Shown here: positions 1-7,121 of the stretch, in pieces
Layout of the letters: each line of letters starts with the position of its first letter
Numbering within the stretch: the stretch's first letter is position 1
Origin: Trujillonella endophytica
GTDB lineage: Bacteria > Actinomycetota > Actinomycetes > Mycobacteriales > Geodermatophilaceae
Assembly (NCBI RefSeq): GCF_019799905.1
Contig: NZ_JABGCI010000018.1
Coordinates: 1-40,409, forward strand
Reading direction: 5' to 3'
DNA: 40,409 nt
Made by a program: the position numbers and the translations under genes
The notes under the pieces: generated by a model
The model's input: the letters and a program-made list of their open reading frames with translations, nothing else
Told to the model about the DNA's origin: nothing
Database searches by the model: none

Positions 1-478
1 CCCAGTCGCCGTTGGCGTCGCGGGTGGCCTTCGTCCGGATCGAGGCCAGGTCGGAGCCGGAGTCCGGCTCGCTCATCCCGATGACGAAGAAGCACTCGCC
101 GGCCGCGATCCGCGGTAGCAGCGACTCGCGCTGTGCCTCGGTGCCGAACTTCAGCAGGTTGGGCCCGGACTGCCGGTCGGCGATCCAGTGCGCCGCCACC
201 GGCGCACCGGCGGCCAGCAGCTCCTCGGTGACCGCGTAGCGCTCCATCGCCGTCCGCTCGTGGCCCCCGTACTGCTTCGGCCAGGTCATGCCCAGCCAGC
301 CGCGCTCTCCGAGCTTGCGGGAGAACCCGGGGTCGACCCCGGACAGCCAGGTGTCGGCGTGCGGCGTGAAGGTCCCGGCATTCAGCTCGGCGGCGAGGAA
401 CTCGCGCACCTCCAGCCGGACCTGCTCGGCGGCCTCCGACCGCGGCGCGGGCGCCAGCGTCAGCGACGCACCGCTCAT
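1..478 (-). CDS. Acyl-CoA dehydrogenase, N-terminal part (runs off the window)
   Basis: The reverse strand encodes the first 159 residues of an acyl-CoA dehydrogenase; the rest lies beyond base 1. Visible are the N-terminal helical domain (GWLGMTWPKQYGG near residue 80) and the family's central motif GMSEPDSGSDLASIRT just before the edge, which contacts FAD and substrate. Such enzymes put a 2,3-double bond into an acyl-CoA and pass electrons to electron-transfer flavoprotein. The ATG at 478 overlaps the TGA of the F420 reductase gene upstream (ATGA), so the two are translationally coupled. The catalytic Glu cannot be checked because the C-terminus is missing, so substrate class is unknown. 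Confidence 0.85.
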   Translation of the reverse strand, partial: MSGASLTLAPAPRSEAAEQVRLEVREFLAAELNAGTFTPHADTWLSGVDPGFSRKLGERGWLGMTWPKQYGGHERTAMERYAVTEELLAAGAPVAAHWIADRQSGPNLLKFGTEAQRESLLPRIAAGECFFVIGMSEPDSGSDLASIRTKATRDANGDW

Positions 479-1206
479 GCCGGGGCCTGGGGAGCGGCCT
501 GCGGAGCGGCCTTGGGTGCGGGGGCCGGGCGAGTCGGGTCGACGTGGGTCATCAGCACGCCGGCGCGGGTCCGGTAGCGCTTGTTCACCGCGATGACCAC
601 GGCGGTGAAGGGCTCGAGCACCCGCGCCTGGCGCAGCGCCCCGACCTCCACGCCGGGGCGGCCGGTGACCGCGGCCGCGAGCTCGACGACGCGCGCGCGG
701 GCGGCGGCGTCGTCCCCGCAGACCAGGACGTCCTCGCCGGAGAGGTCCCGGTCGAGGTCGGCCACGCTCGGCGCCGACAGGTGGTGGAAGGCGGCGGTCA
801 CCGTGCTGGCCGGCAGCAGCGCGGCCACCTGCTCGGCGGCGCTGCCCTCGGCGACGGCGAGGCCGTGCGGGCCCTTCGCGTCGAACCCCAGGGGGTTGAT
901 GCAGGAGACGACCAGCCGCCCGGCCAGCGCCGGAGCCAGCGCGGCGATGCTCTCCCCGGTCTCGTCCCAGGGGGTCGCCAGCAGCACGATCTCCCCGGCC
1001 GCCGCCGCGTCCTCGTTGGCCGCGCCGTCGAGGCGGGCCTCGACCCCGGCGGCGGAGAGGGTCTCCCGCAGCTCCGCGGCCGAGGCCCGAGCGCGGGCGG
1101 CGTCCCGCGACCCGAGGACGACGGGGTGCCCGGCGTGGGCCAGCCGCAGGGCGAGGGCGCGCCCCAGCGCGCCGGTCCCGCCGAGGACGGCGATCGTGTC
1201 GGTCAT
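475..1206 (-). CDS. npdG: NADPH-dependent F420 reductase (F420H2:NADP oxidoreductase)
   Basis: This 243-residue protein has the short Rossmann fold of the Fno/NpdG family: the nucleotide loop GGTGALGRALA at residues 9-19, then GSRD at the end of strand 2, which reads NADPH, a central NPLGFD and a C-terminal GALRQARVLEPFTAV helix. It shuttles hydride between NADP(H) and coenzyme F420 in the cytoplasm, so it can feed F420H2 to luciferase-like enzymes such as the one at 33535-34584. The last 15 or so residues are a low-complexity Ala/Pro/Gln tail. It is coupled by ATGA to the acyl-CoA dehydrogenase downstream and diverges from the MFS gene at 1301. Family assignment is firm; its pathway role is inference. 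Confidence 0.85.
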   Translation of the reverse strand: MTDTIAVLGGTGALGRALALRLAHAGHPVVLGSRDAARARASAAELRETLSAAGVEARLDGAANEDAAAAGEIVLLATPWDETGESIAALAPALAGRLVVSCINPLGFDAKGPHGLAVAEGSAAEQVAALLPASTVTAAFHHLSAPSVADLDRDLSGEDVLVCGDDAAARARVVELAAAVTGRPGVEVGALRQARVLEPFTAVVIAVNKRYRTRAGVLMTHVDPTRPAPAPKAAPQAAPQAPA

Positions 1207-1276
1207 GGGGCGTCCCTCATCGGTGCTTCCTCCAGGGGAGACGGCGCGTCACGGGACCGGTGTTCCGCTGCGGCCG

Positions 1277-1297
1277 AAACTAGGATAAGCATTACCA
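1277..1297 (+). promoter_or_regulatory. 21-bp element (imperfect GATAA-GCA-TTACC operator) before the MFS gene
   Basis: AAACTAGGATAAGCATTA followed by CCA matches the element at 2828-2848 at 20 of 21 positions. It contains an imperfect inverted repeat GATAA-GCA-TTACC (1284-1296). TAGGAT at 1281-1286 fits the actinobacterial -10 pattern TANNNT, which would put transcription start around 1293 and leave the MFS message almost leaderless. A shared repressor site or promoter is inference. Confidence 0.6.
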
Positions 1298-1300
1298 GCG

Positions 1301-2557
1301 ATGAGCGGAACCCGTGCGGCCGGACCCCGCCCGCCCGCCAGCCGGGCCGCGGTCCTGGCCGTCTGCACCGCGGCGATGGGGCTCGGGTGCGCCCCGACGT
1401 TCCTCGTCGGCTACCTCGGCCCCGACGTCCGCGCCAGCCTGGAGCTCTCCGGCGCGCAGCTCGGCCTGCTGGTCGGCCTCTTCTACGGCGCCACGGGCGT
1501 CACCTCGCTCGTGGTCTCCCGCGTGATCGACCCGCTCGGGGCGCGCGTCTGCATCGTCGGCGACCAGCTCCTCGTGGCGCTGGCCCTCACCGCGGCGGCG
1601 CTGTGGCCGGGCCTCGGCACGCTCGCCGTCGCCAGCGCCCTGGCCGGAGCGGGCTACGCCTTCGCCAACGCCGGCACCAGCGTCGCCGTCACCTCGGTCT
1701 CGCGCCCGGACCAGGCCGGGACGGCGGTCGCCGTGAAGACCGCCGGCATCCCCGCCGGCGCCACGGTGCTCGCGCTCGCCGGGCTCCCGCTGGCCGGCCG
1801 GATCGGGTGGGAGGGGGTCGCCCTGGCGATGGCGGCCCTGCTCGCGGTCAACGCGGCCGCCGGGGCGGTGCTGCTCCCCCGGGTGCGGGCGGGCCGGGCG
1901 GACGCCTCGGACACCCCCGCCGGCCCGCTGCCGAGGCGCTTCGGCTGGGTGGTGGGGGCGTCGTTCCTCTACGTGCTCGGCTCCCAGCCGCTGTTCTCCT
2001 GGCTGGTCATCACCCTCGTCGACGCCGGGGTCTCGCGGGGCACCGCCGGGGCGATCTCGGCCACCGGCACCGGCCTGGGCGCCGTCGTCATGGTGCTGGC
2101 CGCGCGCCGGGCCGACCGGGCCGGCCCGCGCCGCCGGGCCCTGACCGCCGCGGGGGTCGCCGCGACCGCCGTCGTCGGCACCGCCCTCGTGTGGGCCGGC
2201 TCGCACCTCGCGCTCGCCCTGCTGGTCGTGGGCGCCGTCGTCGCGATCCTCGCCGATCTCGTCGGCTCCGGGTTCGCGCACGGCGTGGCGATCGACCGGG
2301 CCCCGCACGCGGTCGGGCGCGCGACGGCCGTCATGTCCAGCGGCTACTACCTCGGCGCGCTGGTCTCCCCCCTGGCGTTCGGCGCGGCGGCGGACGCCAC
2401 GGGCTCCTACGACGCCTCGTGGGCGGTCACCGTCACGGCCATGACGTGCTGCGGGCTCTGCTTCCTCGTCGTCCACCGGTGGGTCCGCCCGCCGGAGGCC
2501 GGCCGGCCGGCGGACCTCCCGACGCGGCCCGCCCCGGCGGGCAGCAGTCCCTCGTGA
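1301..2557 (+). CDS. MFS transporter
   Basis: A 418-residue integral membrane protein with about twelve hydrophobic segments, the first starting near residue 17 and the last near 380. An Asp-rich/Arg loop after the second segment (SRVIDPLGARV) corresponds to the MFS A-motif region, and two six-helix halves flank a central Arg-rich loop near residue 200. It would move a small organic solute by proton coupling; direction and substrate cannot be read. The ATG is only three bases from the conserved 21-bp element and has no Shine-Dalgarno, so leaderless translation is likely. It is alone on its strand; the element shared with P450 no. 1 suggests co-regulation with the oxygenase. Confidence 0.8.
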   Translation: MSGTRAAGPRPPASRAAVLAVCTAAMGLGCAPTFLVGYLGPDVRASLELSGAQLGLLVGLFYGATGVTSLVVSRVIDPLGARVCIVGDQLLVALALTAAALWPGLGTLAVASALAGAGYAFANAGTSVAVTSVSRPDQAGTAVAVKTAGIPAGATVLALAGLPLAGRIGWEGVALAMAALLAVNAAAGAVLLPRVRAGRADASDTPAGPLPRRFGWVVGASFLYVLGSQPLFSWLVITLVDAGVSRGTAGAISATGTGLGAVVMVLAARRADRAGPRRRALTAAGVAATAVVGTALVWAGSHLALALLVVGAVVAILADLVGSGFAHGVAIDRAPHAVGRATAVMSSGYYLGALVSPLAFGAAADATGSYDASWAVTVTAMTCCGLCFLVVHRWVRPPEAGRPADLPTRPAPAGSSPS

Positions 2558-2576
2558 GCCGCGAGCGACCCCGCCC

Positions 2577-2771
2577 TCAGTCCTGGAGCGCGATGGCCCG
2601 CTCGGGACAGGCGGAGACCGCCGTCTGCGCGTCACGCTCCAGCGCGGCCGGGACCGGGTCGAGCTGCACGATGGCGTGGGCGTCGTCGGGGTCGAGCTCG
2701 AAGACGTCGGGCGCGCTCATGTGACAGACGCCGTGGCCCTGGCAGACGTCCAGGTCGACCGAGACTCGCAT
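2577..2771 (-). CDS. [3Fe-4S] ferredoxin for cytochrome P450
   Basis: A 64-residue ferredoxin. Cys10, His13 and Cys16 form the CxxHxxC pattern and Cys55-Pro56 the distal CP motif. His replaces the cysteine that would bind the fourth iron, which is typical of actinobacterial [3Fe-4S] ferredoxins that pass electrons to P450s. The ATG at 2771 begins MRVSVDLDVCQGHG; the longer open frame reaching back to 4181 is antisense to P450 no. 1 and is not coding. It diverges from P450 no. 1 across 114 bp holding a shared control region, so that P450 is the likely partner. No ferredoxin reductase lies in the window. Confidence 0.93.
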   Translation of the reverse strand: MRVSVDLDVCQGHGVCHMSAPDVFELDPDDAHAIVQLDPVPAALERDAQTAVSACPERAIALQD

Positions 2772-2816
2772 CGCTTCCCCCTCGGGGCGGGCCGGCGCGA
2801 CCATCGCGGCCGGACG

Positions 2817-2848
2817 TTGACAGGCACAAACTAGGATAAGCATTATCA
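2817..2848 (+). promoter_or_regulatory. Promoter/operator between ferredoxin and P450 no. 1
   Basis: TTGACA sits at 2817-2822 and the 21-bp element at 2828-2848. Within the element, GATAA-GCA-TTATC (2835-2847) is a perfect five-base inverted repeat with a three-base centre, a typical size for a TetR- or MarR-type half-site pair. Either TAGGAT (2832-2837), or CATTAT at 2841-2846 with an 18-nt spacer from TTGACA, could be the -10. In both cases the palindrome would cover the polymerase site. The regulator is not identified. Confidence 0.6.
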
Positions 2849-2885
2849 CAGGTGAGCAGGACGACAGAGACGAGGACCACAGCCC

Positions 2886-4160
2886 ATGAGCACCGAACGC
2901 AGCCCCGTCGTCGACTTCGACCACCACTCCGCCGAGCACGCCGACGACACGGTGGGCAGCTACCGCCGGCTGCGCGAGACGGCACCGGTGGCGTGGACGG
3001 AGAACCACGGCGGGTTCTGGGTCCTCAGCGACTACGACTCGGTGTTCGAGGCGGCCCGCGACGACGACGTCTTCTCCTCCCGGCGCCTGGACCAGTACGG
3101 CGGCCCGGGGCTGTCGGTCGTCATCCCCAAGACACCCATGCACTTCCACATCCCGATCGAGCTCGACCCCCCGGAGTTCCGCTCGTTCCGCAAGGTGGTC
3201 AACCCCGTCGCCTCCCCGGCCGCGGTGGCCAAGGTCGAGGACATGATCGTCAAGTGGACGACCTGGTTCATCGACGAGCTGATCGAGGCCGGCGAAGCCG
3301 ACCTCGCGCAGGTGATCGGCGTGCCGGCGATCTGCACCATCGACTGGCTGGGCCTGCCGGTGCAGGACTGGCAGATCTACGCCCGCTCGCACCAGGCCAC
3401 GCTCGCCGAGCCGACCGACAGCCCGCTGTACAAGCAGGCCGTCGAGGTCGACCTCCCGTACGGCACCGAGCAGATGCGCCGGACCATCGCCGACCGGATC
3501 GCCGAGCCGCGCGACGACGTCATCAGCTACCTCGTGCAGCAGGAGGTCGACGGCCGGCCGATCACCGAGGAGGAGGTCTTCTCCATCGTCGAGCTGCTGG
3601 TCAGCGGCGGCGTGGGGACGACGGCCTCGCTGGTCAGCCAGACGCTCGTGTGGCTCTACGAGCACCCGGACGTCCGGCAGGAGCTCATCGACGACCCGTC
3701 GCTGCTCGACCGCGCGATCGAGGAGTTCCTCCGCTACTTCTCCCCCACCCAGGCGCTCGCCCGCACGGTGGTCAAGGAGACCGACTTCCACGGCAGCCAC
3801 GTCCACGTCGGCGACCGCGCACTGCTCGCCTGGTCCTCGGCCAACCGGGACCCCAAGCAGTTCGACGACCCCGACGAGGTCGACATCCACCGGTGGCCCA
3901 ACCGGCACGTCTCCTTCGGCGTCGGCGTGCACCGCTGCGCCGGTTCCCACTTCGGCAAGCGCATGGCCAAGGAGATGCTCAAGCAGGTCCTCGAGCGGAT
4001 GCCCGACTACGAGGTCGACCTCTCCGGGCTCAAGCGCTACCCCCGGCAGGGCGTCAACAAGGGCTGGCAGCGGATCCCCGCCACCTTCACCCCGGGCGAG
4101 CGGCGGCTGCCGCCGGGCGCCGTGCCCGAGGGCGTGTCGGCCGCGTCCGCCCGCAGCTGA
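2886..4160 (+). CDS. Cytochrome P450 no. 1 (atypical I-helix)
   Basis: A 424-residue soluble bacterial P450 that would hydroxylate a hydrophobic substrate using electrons from the divergent [3Fe-4S] ferredoxin. The heme loop FGVGVHRCAG has the ligand at Cys351; the K-helix ExxR is E280-F-L-R283. The I-helix reads SGGVGTTAS (240-248): the threonine pair is there, but the usual Asp/Glu just before it is Gly244, so the normal acid-alcohol proton relay is incomplete. That is seen in some P450s that do not follow plain hydroxylation chemistry, though many still work. ATG 2886 follows GAGGACC. The mycofactocin-type SDR 83 bp downstream is the likely next enzyme, oxidising the alcohol formed. Confidence 0.93.
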   Translation: MSTERSPVVDFDHHSAEHADDTVGSYRRLRETAPVAWTENHGGFWVLSDYDSVFEAARDDDVFSSRRLDQYGGPGLSVVIPKTPMHFHIPIELDPPEFRSFRKVVNPVASPAAVAKVEDMIVKWTTWFIDELIEAGEADLAQVIGVPAICTIDWLGLPVQDWQIYARSHQATLAEPTDSPLYKQAVEVDLPYGTEQMRRTIADRIAEPRDDVISYLVQQEVDGRPITEEEVFSIVELLVSGGVGTTASLVSQTLVWLYEHPDVRQELIDDPSLLDRAIEEFLRYFSPTQALARTVVKETDFHGSHVHVGDRALLAWSSANRDPKQFDDPDEVDIHRWPNRHVSFGVGVHRCAGSHFGKRMAKEMLKQVLERMPDYEVDLSGLKRYPRQGVNKGWQRIPATFTPGERRLPPGAVPEGVSAASARS

Positions 4161-4243
4161 GCGCACCCACCCCAGCAGCACCGACCGAGCCGCACCGCCG
4201 CGGCCGGGGACCCCCGGGAGACCGGAGAACAGGAGCGCACGCC

Positions 4244-5083
4244 ATGGCAGGACGCATGGAGGGCAAGGTCGCCTTCATCACCGGCGCGGCACGCGGCCAG
4301 GGCCGCAGCCACGCGATCCGGCTGGCCCAGGAGGGCGCCGACATCATCGCGGTGGACATCTGCGAGGACATCGCGACGGTGACGCCGTACTACCCCCTGG
4401 CCACCGAGGACGAGCTGGCCGAGACCGTCACCGCGGTCGAGGCGCTGGACCGGCGGATCGTCGCCCGCAAGGCCGACGTCCGGGACCTCGACGGGCTACA
4501 GGCGGCCTTCGACGAGGGCCTGGCCGAGCTCGGCCGGGTCGACGTCGTCGTCGCCAACGCCGGCATCGCCACCTATGGCAAGGCCTGGGAGATCACCGGC
4601 GAGATGTGGAAGGACATGATCGACGTCAACCTGACCGGCGTCTTCCACACTGCCAAGGTCGCCATCCCCTCGATGATCGAGGCTGACCGGGGCGGCTCGA
4701 TCGCGTTCACCAGCTCGATCGGCGGCCTCAAGGGGATCCAGCAGGTGGGTCACTACGTGGCCGCCAAGCACGGCATCGTGGGCCTGATGCGCACGCTGGC
4801 CAACGAGTTGGCCCCGCACCGCATCCGGGTGAACACGATCCACCCGACCAACGTCGACACGATCATGATCCAGAACCCCGGCACCTGGGCGATGTTCTCC
4901 CCCGGCGACCCCGAGCCCAGCCAGGAGAAGGCGATGCCGGGCTTCATGAGCCTCAACGCGCTGCCGGTGCCGTGGCTCGAGAGCGTCGACATCAGCAACG
5001 CCGTCCTGTGGCTGGCCAGCGACGAGGCCCGCTACGTCACCGGCGTGACGCTGCCCGTGGACGCCGGCGCCTACGTGAAGTAG
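4244..5083 (+). CDS. Mycofactocin-coupled SDR oxidoreductase
   Basis: A 279-residue classical SDR of the mycofactocin-dependent subfamily. The cofactor loop is TGAARGQG (13-20), the strand-2 acid is D38, NAG is at 105-107, and the catalytic Ser157/158, Tyr171 and Lys175 are present. The subfamily insertion after strand 2 (LAETVTAVEALDRR, about 58-71) marks SDRs that hold NAD tightly and pass hydride to the peptide cofactor mycofactocin rather than to free NAD. Expected reaction: secondary alcohol to ketone. ATG 4244 follows AGGAG with an 8-nt gap. It lies behind P450 no. 1 and ends at a strong hairpin (5100-5140). The mycofactocin biosynthesis genes are not in this window. Confidence 0.9.
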   Translation: MAGRMEGKVAFITGAARGQGRSHAIRLAQEGADIIAVDICEDIATVTPYYPLATEDELAETVTAVEALDRRIVARKADVRDLDGLQAAFDEGLAELGRVDVVVANAGIATYGKAWEITGEMWKDMIDVNLTGVFHTAKVAIPSMIEADRGGSIAFTSSIGGLKGIQQVGHYVAAKHGIVGLMRTLANELAPHRIRVNTIHPTNVDTIMIQNPGTWAMFSPGDPEPSQEKAMPGFMSLNALPVPWLESVDISNAVLWLASDEARYVTGVTLPVDAGAYVK

Positions 5084-5099
5084 CCGTCCCGCTCCGCCC

Positions 5100-5140
5100 A
5101 GCGGGCGCCGTCGCGAGAACTCCTCGCGGCGGCGCCCGCT
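5100..5140 (+). terminator. Hairpin terminator after P450-SDR unit
   Basis: An 11-bp perfect stem (5100-5110 with 5130-5140, AGCGGGCGCCG / CGGCGCCCGCT) encloses a second stem CGCGAG/CTCGCG. It starts 16 bases after the SDR stop. There is no U-run, as is usual in high-GC actinomycetes. Confidence 0.75.
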
Positions 5141-5145
5141 GCCGG

Positions 5146-5175
5146 TTGTGGTCCACGCCACAACCTGCATATGGT
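5146..5175 (+). promoter_or_regulatory. Promoter of P450 no. 2 with shared TGCAT element
   Basis: TTGTGG (5146-5151), an 18-nt gap and TATGGT (5170-5175) make a plausible promoter. AACCTGCATATGGT at 5162-5175 belongs to a recurring element also seen at 6570, 12021, 12142, 32221, 27541, 35846 and 39523. GTTGTGG / CCACAAC (5145-5151 and 5157-5163) is also an inverted repeat across the -35, a possible operator. Confidence 0.5.
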
Positions 5176-5223
5176 GAGCCTGTTTACGCACCGACGCGTC
5201 AGCCGAGCCCAGGAGCGCCCCGC

Positions 5224-6489
5224 ATGAGCCAGTCGACCGCCGCCCCGCCCGCACCGGACATCCTGTCGCCGGAGTACATCGCCGACCCGTACCCGTTCCA
5301 CAAGGTGCTGCGCGACCACCACCCGGCCACCTACCACGAGGCGACCCAGAGCTGGCTGATCAGCCGGTACGAGGACGTCTCCGCGGCCTTCCGCAGCCCC
5401 GCGTACTCCAGCAAGAACTACGACTGGCAGCTGGAGCCGATCCACGGCCGGACCATCCTGCAGATGGAGGGCAAGGAGCACGCGACCCACCGGGCGCTGT
5501 TGAACCCGTTCTTCCGCGGCAAGGGCCTCGAGGCGTTCCTCCCGATCATCACGCAGAACGCCGCCGAGCTGGTCGAGCAGGCCGTCGCCCGAGCCGCCGG
5601 CGAGCTCATGGACGACCTGGCCTCCCGCGGGCGGGCGGACATCGTCGCCGAGTTCACGACGTGGTTCCCGATCAACGTGATGGTCGACATGCTCGGCCTG
5701 CCCAAGAGCGATCACCAGCGATTCCACGACTGGTACCACTCGATCATGGCCCACCTGAACAACCTGGCGGGCGACCCGGCGGTCACCGCCCGCGCCGACC
5801 AGACCCGCGAGGAGCTGCGCGAGTACATGCTCCCGATCATCCGGGAGCGGCGGACCGGCGACGGCGAGGACCTGCTTTCCCGCCTGTGCCGGGCCGAGGT
5901 CGACGGGCAGCAGATGAGCGACGAGGAGATCAAGGCGTTCGTCAGCCTTCTCCTGGTCGCCGGCGGCGAGACCACCGACAAGGCCATCGCCAGCATGGTC
6001 CGCAACCTGCTCGACAACCCCGACCAGCTCGAGGCGGTACGCGCCGACCGTGGCCTGGCCGACGCGGTGATCGCGGAGACGCTGCGCTACACCGGGCCGG
6101 TCCACATGATCATGCGGCAGACCGAGCAGCCCGTGGAGATCGAGGGCACGACGATCCCGGTCGGCGCCACCTGCATCCTCATGCTGGCGTCGGCCAACCG
6201 GGACGAGCGGCACTTCGCGAACCCCGACGTCTTCGACATCCACCGCCCCGACCTCGACGTGAGCAAGGCGTTCAGCGGCGGGGCGAACCACGTCCAGTTC
6301 ATCCTCGGCCGGCACTTCTGCGTGGGCTCGCTGCTCGCCCGTGAGGAGATGACCGTGGCGCTGAACCTGGTCCTCGACCGGCTGCCGAACCTGCGCTACC
6401 AGGAGGGCTTCACGCCCAAGGAGGTCGGGCTCTACACCCGCAGCGTCGAGAGCCTCCTCGTGGAGTTCGACGTCTCCCCCGCCGCCTAG
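5224..6489 (+). CDS. Cytochrome P450 no. 2
   Basis: A 421-residue bacterial P450 with all standard parts: I-helix AGGETT (246-251) with the acid-threonine pair, ExxR at E285-T-L-R288, and heme loop FILGRHFCVG with ligand Cys366. The heme loop has Leu where many have Gly/Ser before the second Gly, and Phe before the Cys. Expected role: oxygen-dependent hydroxylation of a hydrophobic compound, with electrons from a ferredoxin; the only P450-type ferredoxin here is at 2577-2771. ATG 5224 follows CCAGGAGCGCCCC. It has its own promoter and a hairpin behind it, so it is a single-gene unit. It differs clearly from P450 no. 1, so the two probably attack different positions or intermediates. Confidence 0.93.
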   Translation: MSQSTAAPPAPDILSPEYIADPYPFHKVLRDHHPATYHEATQSWLISRYEDVSAAFRSPAYSSKNYDWQLEPIHGRTILQMEGKEHATHRALLNPFFRGKGLEAFLPIITQNAAELVEQAVARAAGELMDDLASRGRADIVAEFTTWFPINVMVDMLGLPKSDHQRFHDWYHSIMAHLNNLAGDPAVTARADQTREELREYMLPIIRERRTGDGEDLLSRLCRAEVDGQQMSDEEIKAFVSLLLVAGGETTDKAIASMVRNLLDNPDQLEAVRADRGLADAVIAETLRYTGPVHMIMRQTEQPVEIEGTTIPVGATCILMLASANRDERHFANPDVFDIHRPDLDVSKAFSGGANHVQFILGRHFCVGSLLAREEMTVALNLVLDRLPNLRYQEGFTPKEVGLYTRSVESLLVEFDVSPAA

Positions 6490-6521
6490 GGGATCGGCCC
6501 CCGAGGGGCCCCACAGACCCG

Positions 6522-6555
6522 GAGCCCCGGACTGCGCCTGCCGCGTCCGGGGCTC
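6522..6555 (+). terminator. Hairpin terminator after P450 no. 2
   Basis: A ten-base perfect stem GAGCCCCGGA (6522-6531) / TCCGGGGCTC (6546-6555) with a 14-nt loop, 33 bases after the P450 stop. The next promoter starts directly behind it. Confidence 0.7.
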
Positions 6556-6584
6556 TGGTCAAACAGGGTAACCATGCATAGGGT
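6556..6584 (+). promoter_or_regulatory. Promoter of SnoaL-like gene with shared element
   Basis: TGGTCA (6556-6561), 17 nt, then TAGGGT (6579-6584). TAACCATGCATAGGGT spans 6569-6584. It matches the recurring AACCnTGCATAnGGT element, and its inverse ATGCATGGTTAC resembles the ATTCATGGTTAG element at 35846. GTCAAACA at 6558-6565 also recurs at 12138-12145. Confidence 0.5.
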
Positions 6585-6644
6585 AATGCCGATCACATCG
6601 TCCGGCCGGCGACGCCGTCGGCCCCGCGCCCAGGAGAAGTCGCC

Positions 6645-7055
6645 ATGTCCGCACGCGGAGACATCGAGAACGTCCTCAACCGCTACTCCATCGCCTACGA
6701 CCAGAACGACATGACGGAGATGGCCGACACCTTCGCCGACAACGCGTCGCTCACCATGCGCATCGCCGGCGGCGACCTCATCGGCCCCTTCGAGGGCAAG
6801 GAGGCCGTCATGAAGCTGATGACCGACAGCCTCGCCAGCCAGACCGACCAGCGCCGCCACGTGACCACCAACCTGGCCGTCCGCAAGGAGACCGACGACG
6901 CGGCCACGGTCGAGTCGTACCTGACGCTCGTCTCGGTGCAGGACGGCAAGGCCACGCTGCTGTCCACCGCCCTGTACCAGGACGAGCTGGTCAAGGAGGC
7001 CGACGGCGCCTGGCGGTTCACCAAGCGGCACATCGAGCTCGACCTGCCCTACTGA
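6645..7055 (+). CDS. SnoaL-like / NTF2-fold protein
   Basis: A 136-residue cone-shaped alpha+beta protein of the SnoaL/NTF2 superfamily: N-terminal helices with NRYSIAYDQNDMTEMADTFADNASL, a central insertion, and a C-terminal pair of long strands ending GAWRFTKRHIELDLPY. Such proteins act as small isomerases, hydratases or cyclases, or as binding partners; sequence alone does not decide. The conserved Tyr/Asp/His seen in this group (Y17, D18, H58-region) are consistent with a ligand pocket. It has its own promoter carrying the shared element and ends at a bidirectional terminator. A second, different SnoaL-like protein is at 15086-15682. The ATG follows CAGGAGAAGTCGCC. Confidence 0.75.
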   Translation: MSARGDIENVLNRYSIAYDQNDMTEMADTFADNASLTMRIAGGDLIGPFEGKEAVMKLMTDSLASQTDQRRHVTTNLAVRKETDDAATVESYLTLVSVQDGKATLLSTALYQDELVKEADGAWRFTKRHIELDLPY

Positions 7056-7070
7056 CGGGCCGTGCACGAC

Positions 7071-7105
7071 GAGGGGGGAGGCGCCGGCGCGGCGCCTCCC
7101 CCCTC
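7071..7105. terminator. Bidirectional terminator between convergent genes
   Basis: A perfect 15-bp stem, GAGGGGGGAGGCGCC at 7071-7085 and GGCGCCTCCCCCCTC at 7091-7105, with a five-base loop. It sits between the SnoaL-like gene (plus) and the SDR (minus), serving both. Confidence 0.85.
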
Positions 7106-7121
7106 GCCGTCCGGCGGTCGG

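Noticed and set aside
1147..1160. Structured RNA or tRNA in the left part
   Set aside because: No cloverleaf, CCA end or conserved riboswitch core found here or elsewhere in the window; GC-rich hairpins alone are not evidence.
544..2724. A 726-codon open frame on the plus strand
   Set aside because: It crosses the F420 reductase antisense and the MFS gene in another frame; composition is Arg/Gly/Pro-rich without motifs.
2852..4243. The upstream part of the long plus-strand frame that ends with the SDR
   Set aside because: That stretch is out of frame with P450 no. 1. The SDR really begins at ATG 4244 with a ribosome site.
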